Source: Oscillospiraceae bacterium (GTDB lineage: Bacteria; Bacillota; Clostridia; Oscillospirales; Oscillospiraceae). From it: a stretch of 33,211 bases of DNA. The translations under genes and the position numbers were made by a program. Position 1 is the first letter of the stretch; every line of letters begins with the position of its first letter. The notes below the pieces were generated by a model, which was not told the origin of the DNA, did no database searches, and saw nothing but the letters and a program-made list of their open reading frames with translations. This document shows positions 31,933 through 33,211 of the stretch, piece after piece. The stretch is from assembly GCA_017447645.1 (NCBI GenBank), contig JAFSNA010000096.1, positions 1-33,211 on the forward strand, read 5' to 3'.

Positions 31933-32805
31933 TCACTCCACGGTGTTCCGCAGCTCGCCGATGCCCTCGATCGCGCAGACGATCTCGTCGCCCGGCTGCA
32001 GGAAGCGTCCGCCCCCCGCGCCCATCAGCACGCCCTTCGGCGTGCCGGTGGCGATGATCGAGCCGGCGCGCAGCACGAAGCCCTGCGACAGCACGCTGAC
32101 GATCTCCCCGATCGAATGGATCAGACAGTCCGTGCGGCTGTCCTGCATGAGCCTGCCGTTGAGCGTGGTCCGGATCCGCTGCGCCGGGGGCCAGGGCAGC
32201 TCGTCCGCGGTCACGATGCAGGGCCCCATCGGGCAGAAGCCCTCGAGACTTTTGCCGAAGTGCCACTGCTTGTGCCTGGTCTGCAGCTCGCGGGCGGTGA
32301 CGTCGTTGAGGATCGTGTAGCCGAAGATATGGTCCCTAGCCTCCGCTTCGCCGACGTGGTCGGCGTCGCGGCCGATGATGACGGCCAGCTCGTTCTCATA
32401 ATCCAGCTGCGCCGTGAGATCGCGGTGGGCGGGGATCGGCGCATCCGGTCCCTGGGAAAAGCTTACGCGCTTGGAAAAGAAGATCGGCGCGCTGACTTCA
32501 AGGCCGAAGGCGTCCCGGGAAAAGCCGGAGGCCTCCTTCACATGCTCGGCATAGTTGAGCCCGAGGCACAGCACGTCCTGCATCGGGCGCGGGATGGGGG
32601 AGAGCAGCGTCACGTCCCCGAGCGGGAGCGCCTTGCCCTCCGCGGCGGCCATGGCGGCGCGTTCCTCCTTCGTCGAGCGGCAGATCAGATCGTTCATGTC
32701 GGCAAAGGAAAAACCGGCCTCGCGCAGAGGCAGCACGCCCTCGCCGCGCAGGAGACCGAGCTCTTCTTCCGCAGAGCCCTTCCGGATAAAGGTGACAAGT
32801 TTCAT
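31933..32805 (-). CDS. Fumarylacetoacetate hydrolase family protein
   Basis: A 290-residue protein with an N-terminal domain (about 1-70) and the FAH C-terminal fold. LGLNYAEHVKEA (about 82-93) and DYENELAVIIG (135-145; acidic metal ligands) are the family landmarks, and the end has GTPKGVLMGAGGGRFLQPGD. Members act as hydrolases, isomerases or decarboxylases (for example oxaloacetate decarboxylase or acylpyruvase) on 2-oxo acids with Mg. The reaction cannot be assigned. ATG at 32805 has GGAG 8 nt upstream; a GTG three codons earlier is less likely. It is a single-gene unit with its own promoter. Confidence 0.92.
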   Translation of the reverse strand: MKLVTFIRKGSAEEELGLLRGEGVLPLREAGFSFADMNDLICRSTKEERAAMAAAEGKALPLGDVTLLSPIPRPMQDVLCLGLNYAEHVKEASGFSRDAFGLEVSAPIFFSKRVSFSQGPDAPIPAHRDLTAQLDYENELAVIIGRDADHVGEAEARDHIFGYTILNDVTARELQTRHKQWHFGKSLEGFCPMGPCIVTADELPWPPAQRIRTTLNGRLMQDSRTDCLIHSIGEIVSVLSQGFVLRAGSIIATGTPKGVLMGAGGGRFLQPGDEIVCAIEGIGELRNTVE

Positions 32806-32837
32806 GGGGATCACTCCGTTTGCATGTTGATGAACCC

Positions 32838-32866
32838 ATTATAGCCAACGCCGCGAGCGCAGGCAA
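32838..32866 (-). promoter_or_regulatory. Sigma-70 promoter of the FAH-family gene
   Basis: Reading leftwards, TTGCCT (32866-32861), a 17-nt spacer and a perfect TATAAT (32843-32838), 32 bp before the ATG. Confidence 0.7.
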
Positions 32867-32915
32867 GAGGGGAAAAAGCGTCCCGCGGGGATTCCATCGC
32901 GATTCCGGCCGGATA

Positions 32916-33211
32916 CGATCAAGGTGTTGACCGGCTTTTGAACCGGTCAACGTACAGCCCGCCGGGCTGTGCGATTTTTATTCGATCATCACATTTGGCG
33001 GACTTGAAGGATGATCATGGCATTCTCTTTTTGCGAGATAACAAGAGAATCAAGGTATTCACCAGTCTGCGGACTGGTGAATGCACACGCCCCCGGCGTG
33101 TGCGATGCTGATTCGATCCCGTTCAAGCAAAAGGAAGACCACCCCGATGGGGTGGTTTTCCTTTTGGCGGACTTGAAGGATGATCATGGCATTCTCTTTT
33201 TGCGAGATAAA
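32916..33211. repeat. Tandem array of structured units with covarying hairpins
   Basis: Two units are visible, the second cut by the window end. Each has: ATCAAGGT (32918 and 33049); a 26-nt hairpin (32926-32951 and 33057-33082); a second, 21-nt hairpin (32952-32972 and 33083-33103); GCGAT-N4-ATTCGATC; a linker; and a 48-bp block that is identical in both (32994-33041 and 33163-33210). The hairpins differ in sequence but keep length and pairing. The linker is 6 nt in the first unit and 44 nt in the second, where it forms a 15-bp hairpin. A further stem joins ATTCTCTT (33022-33029) to AAGAGAAT (33043-33050). No credible coding sequence is present. Apart from the FAH promoter, nothing else was seen in 32806-32915. 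Confidence 0.85.
33131..33163. other. Extra 15-bp hairpin in the second repeat unit
   Basis: AAGGAAGACCACCCC pairs with GGGGTGGTTTTCCTT (one G-T pair) around a 3-nt loop. It fills the linker that is only 6 nt in the first unit. Its right arm runs into the TTT that opens the 48-bp constant block. Confidence 0.8.

Noticed and set aside
32916..33211. CRISPR array or integron attC sites
   Set aside because: The 48-bp identical block is separated by structured, self-complementary sequence and not by spacers of constant length, and RYYYAAC/GTTRRRY core sites are not in the attC order.
1..33211. tRNA, rRNA, riboswitch or prophage genes
   Set aside because: Intergenic regions were read for cloverleaf ends, known riboswitch cores and phage or transposase genes; none was recognised, though small or divergent RNAs could be missed by eye.

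Overview
This is a 33.2 kb chromosomal segment of a GC-rich member of the Firmicutes, most likely a gut clostridium of the Oscillospirales type. The basis is gene content (hslO, a YerC/TrpR-like regulator, nrdR, a recJ-rel-dtd operon, a TagGH-like ABC exporter, an LOG protein, a ZnuABC set, Hsp20 with a CIRCE-like site), strong AAGGAGG-type ribosome sites, sigma-70 promoters with 17-nt spacers, and GC-rich coding sequence between AT-rich promoters. The genus cannot be fixed from the sequence. No tRNA, rRNA, prophage, insertion sequence or CRISPR array was seen.

Layout. 1-287: a structured repeat with a 253-bp period that abuts the end of hslO. 281-2193 (minus): yerC-like regulator, methyltransferase, hslO. 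2407-3753 (plus): NfeD and SPFH membrane-microdomain pair. 3820-5085: hexokinase. 5239-5694: nrdR, meeting tail to tail with no gap a yetF-DUF4363 pair (minus, 5695-6743). 6794-11588 (plus): degenerate NagB-like protein, RluA-type pseudouridine synthase, Na/Pi cotransporter and an unrecognised coiled-coil membrane protein. 11609-14482 (minus): polysaccharide-type ABC exporter (permease, ATPase) and a glycosyltransferase. 14570-21878 (minus): one compact operon recJ-rel-dtd-MBL hydrolase-nucleotidyltransferase-galE, joining DNA repair, the stringent response and D-aminoacyl-tRNA proofreading to sugar-nucleotide synthesis. 22001-22576 (minus): LOG protein, divergent from znuABC (22698-25170, plus). 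25398-29586 (plus): polar amino-acid ABC importer and an M20 amidohydrolase. 29812-30255: hsp20. 30304-31747 (minus): acyltransferase-like and PAP2 lipid genes. 31933-32805 (minus): fumarylacetoacetate-hydrolase-family protein. 32916-33211: the start of a second structured repeat array, running off the window.

How the parts may work together. The galE/nucleotidyltransferase end of the recJ operon lies just before the exporter and glycosyltransferase, which suggests a small surface-polysaccharide locus separated by an intrinsic terminator that could act as an attenuator. The amino-acid importer and the M20 enzyme look like an uptake-and-deacylation unit. The acyltransferase/PAP2 pair probably acts on membrane lipids.

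The most unusual material is non-coding. At the right edge two tandem units share a 48-bp constant block that is identical in both, while their hairpins differ in sequence but keep length and pairing, and one unit carries an extra 15-bp hairpin. This constant frame with covarying hairpins is the best candidate here for an undescribed element. The left-edge repeat is a second, unrelated string of hairpins.
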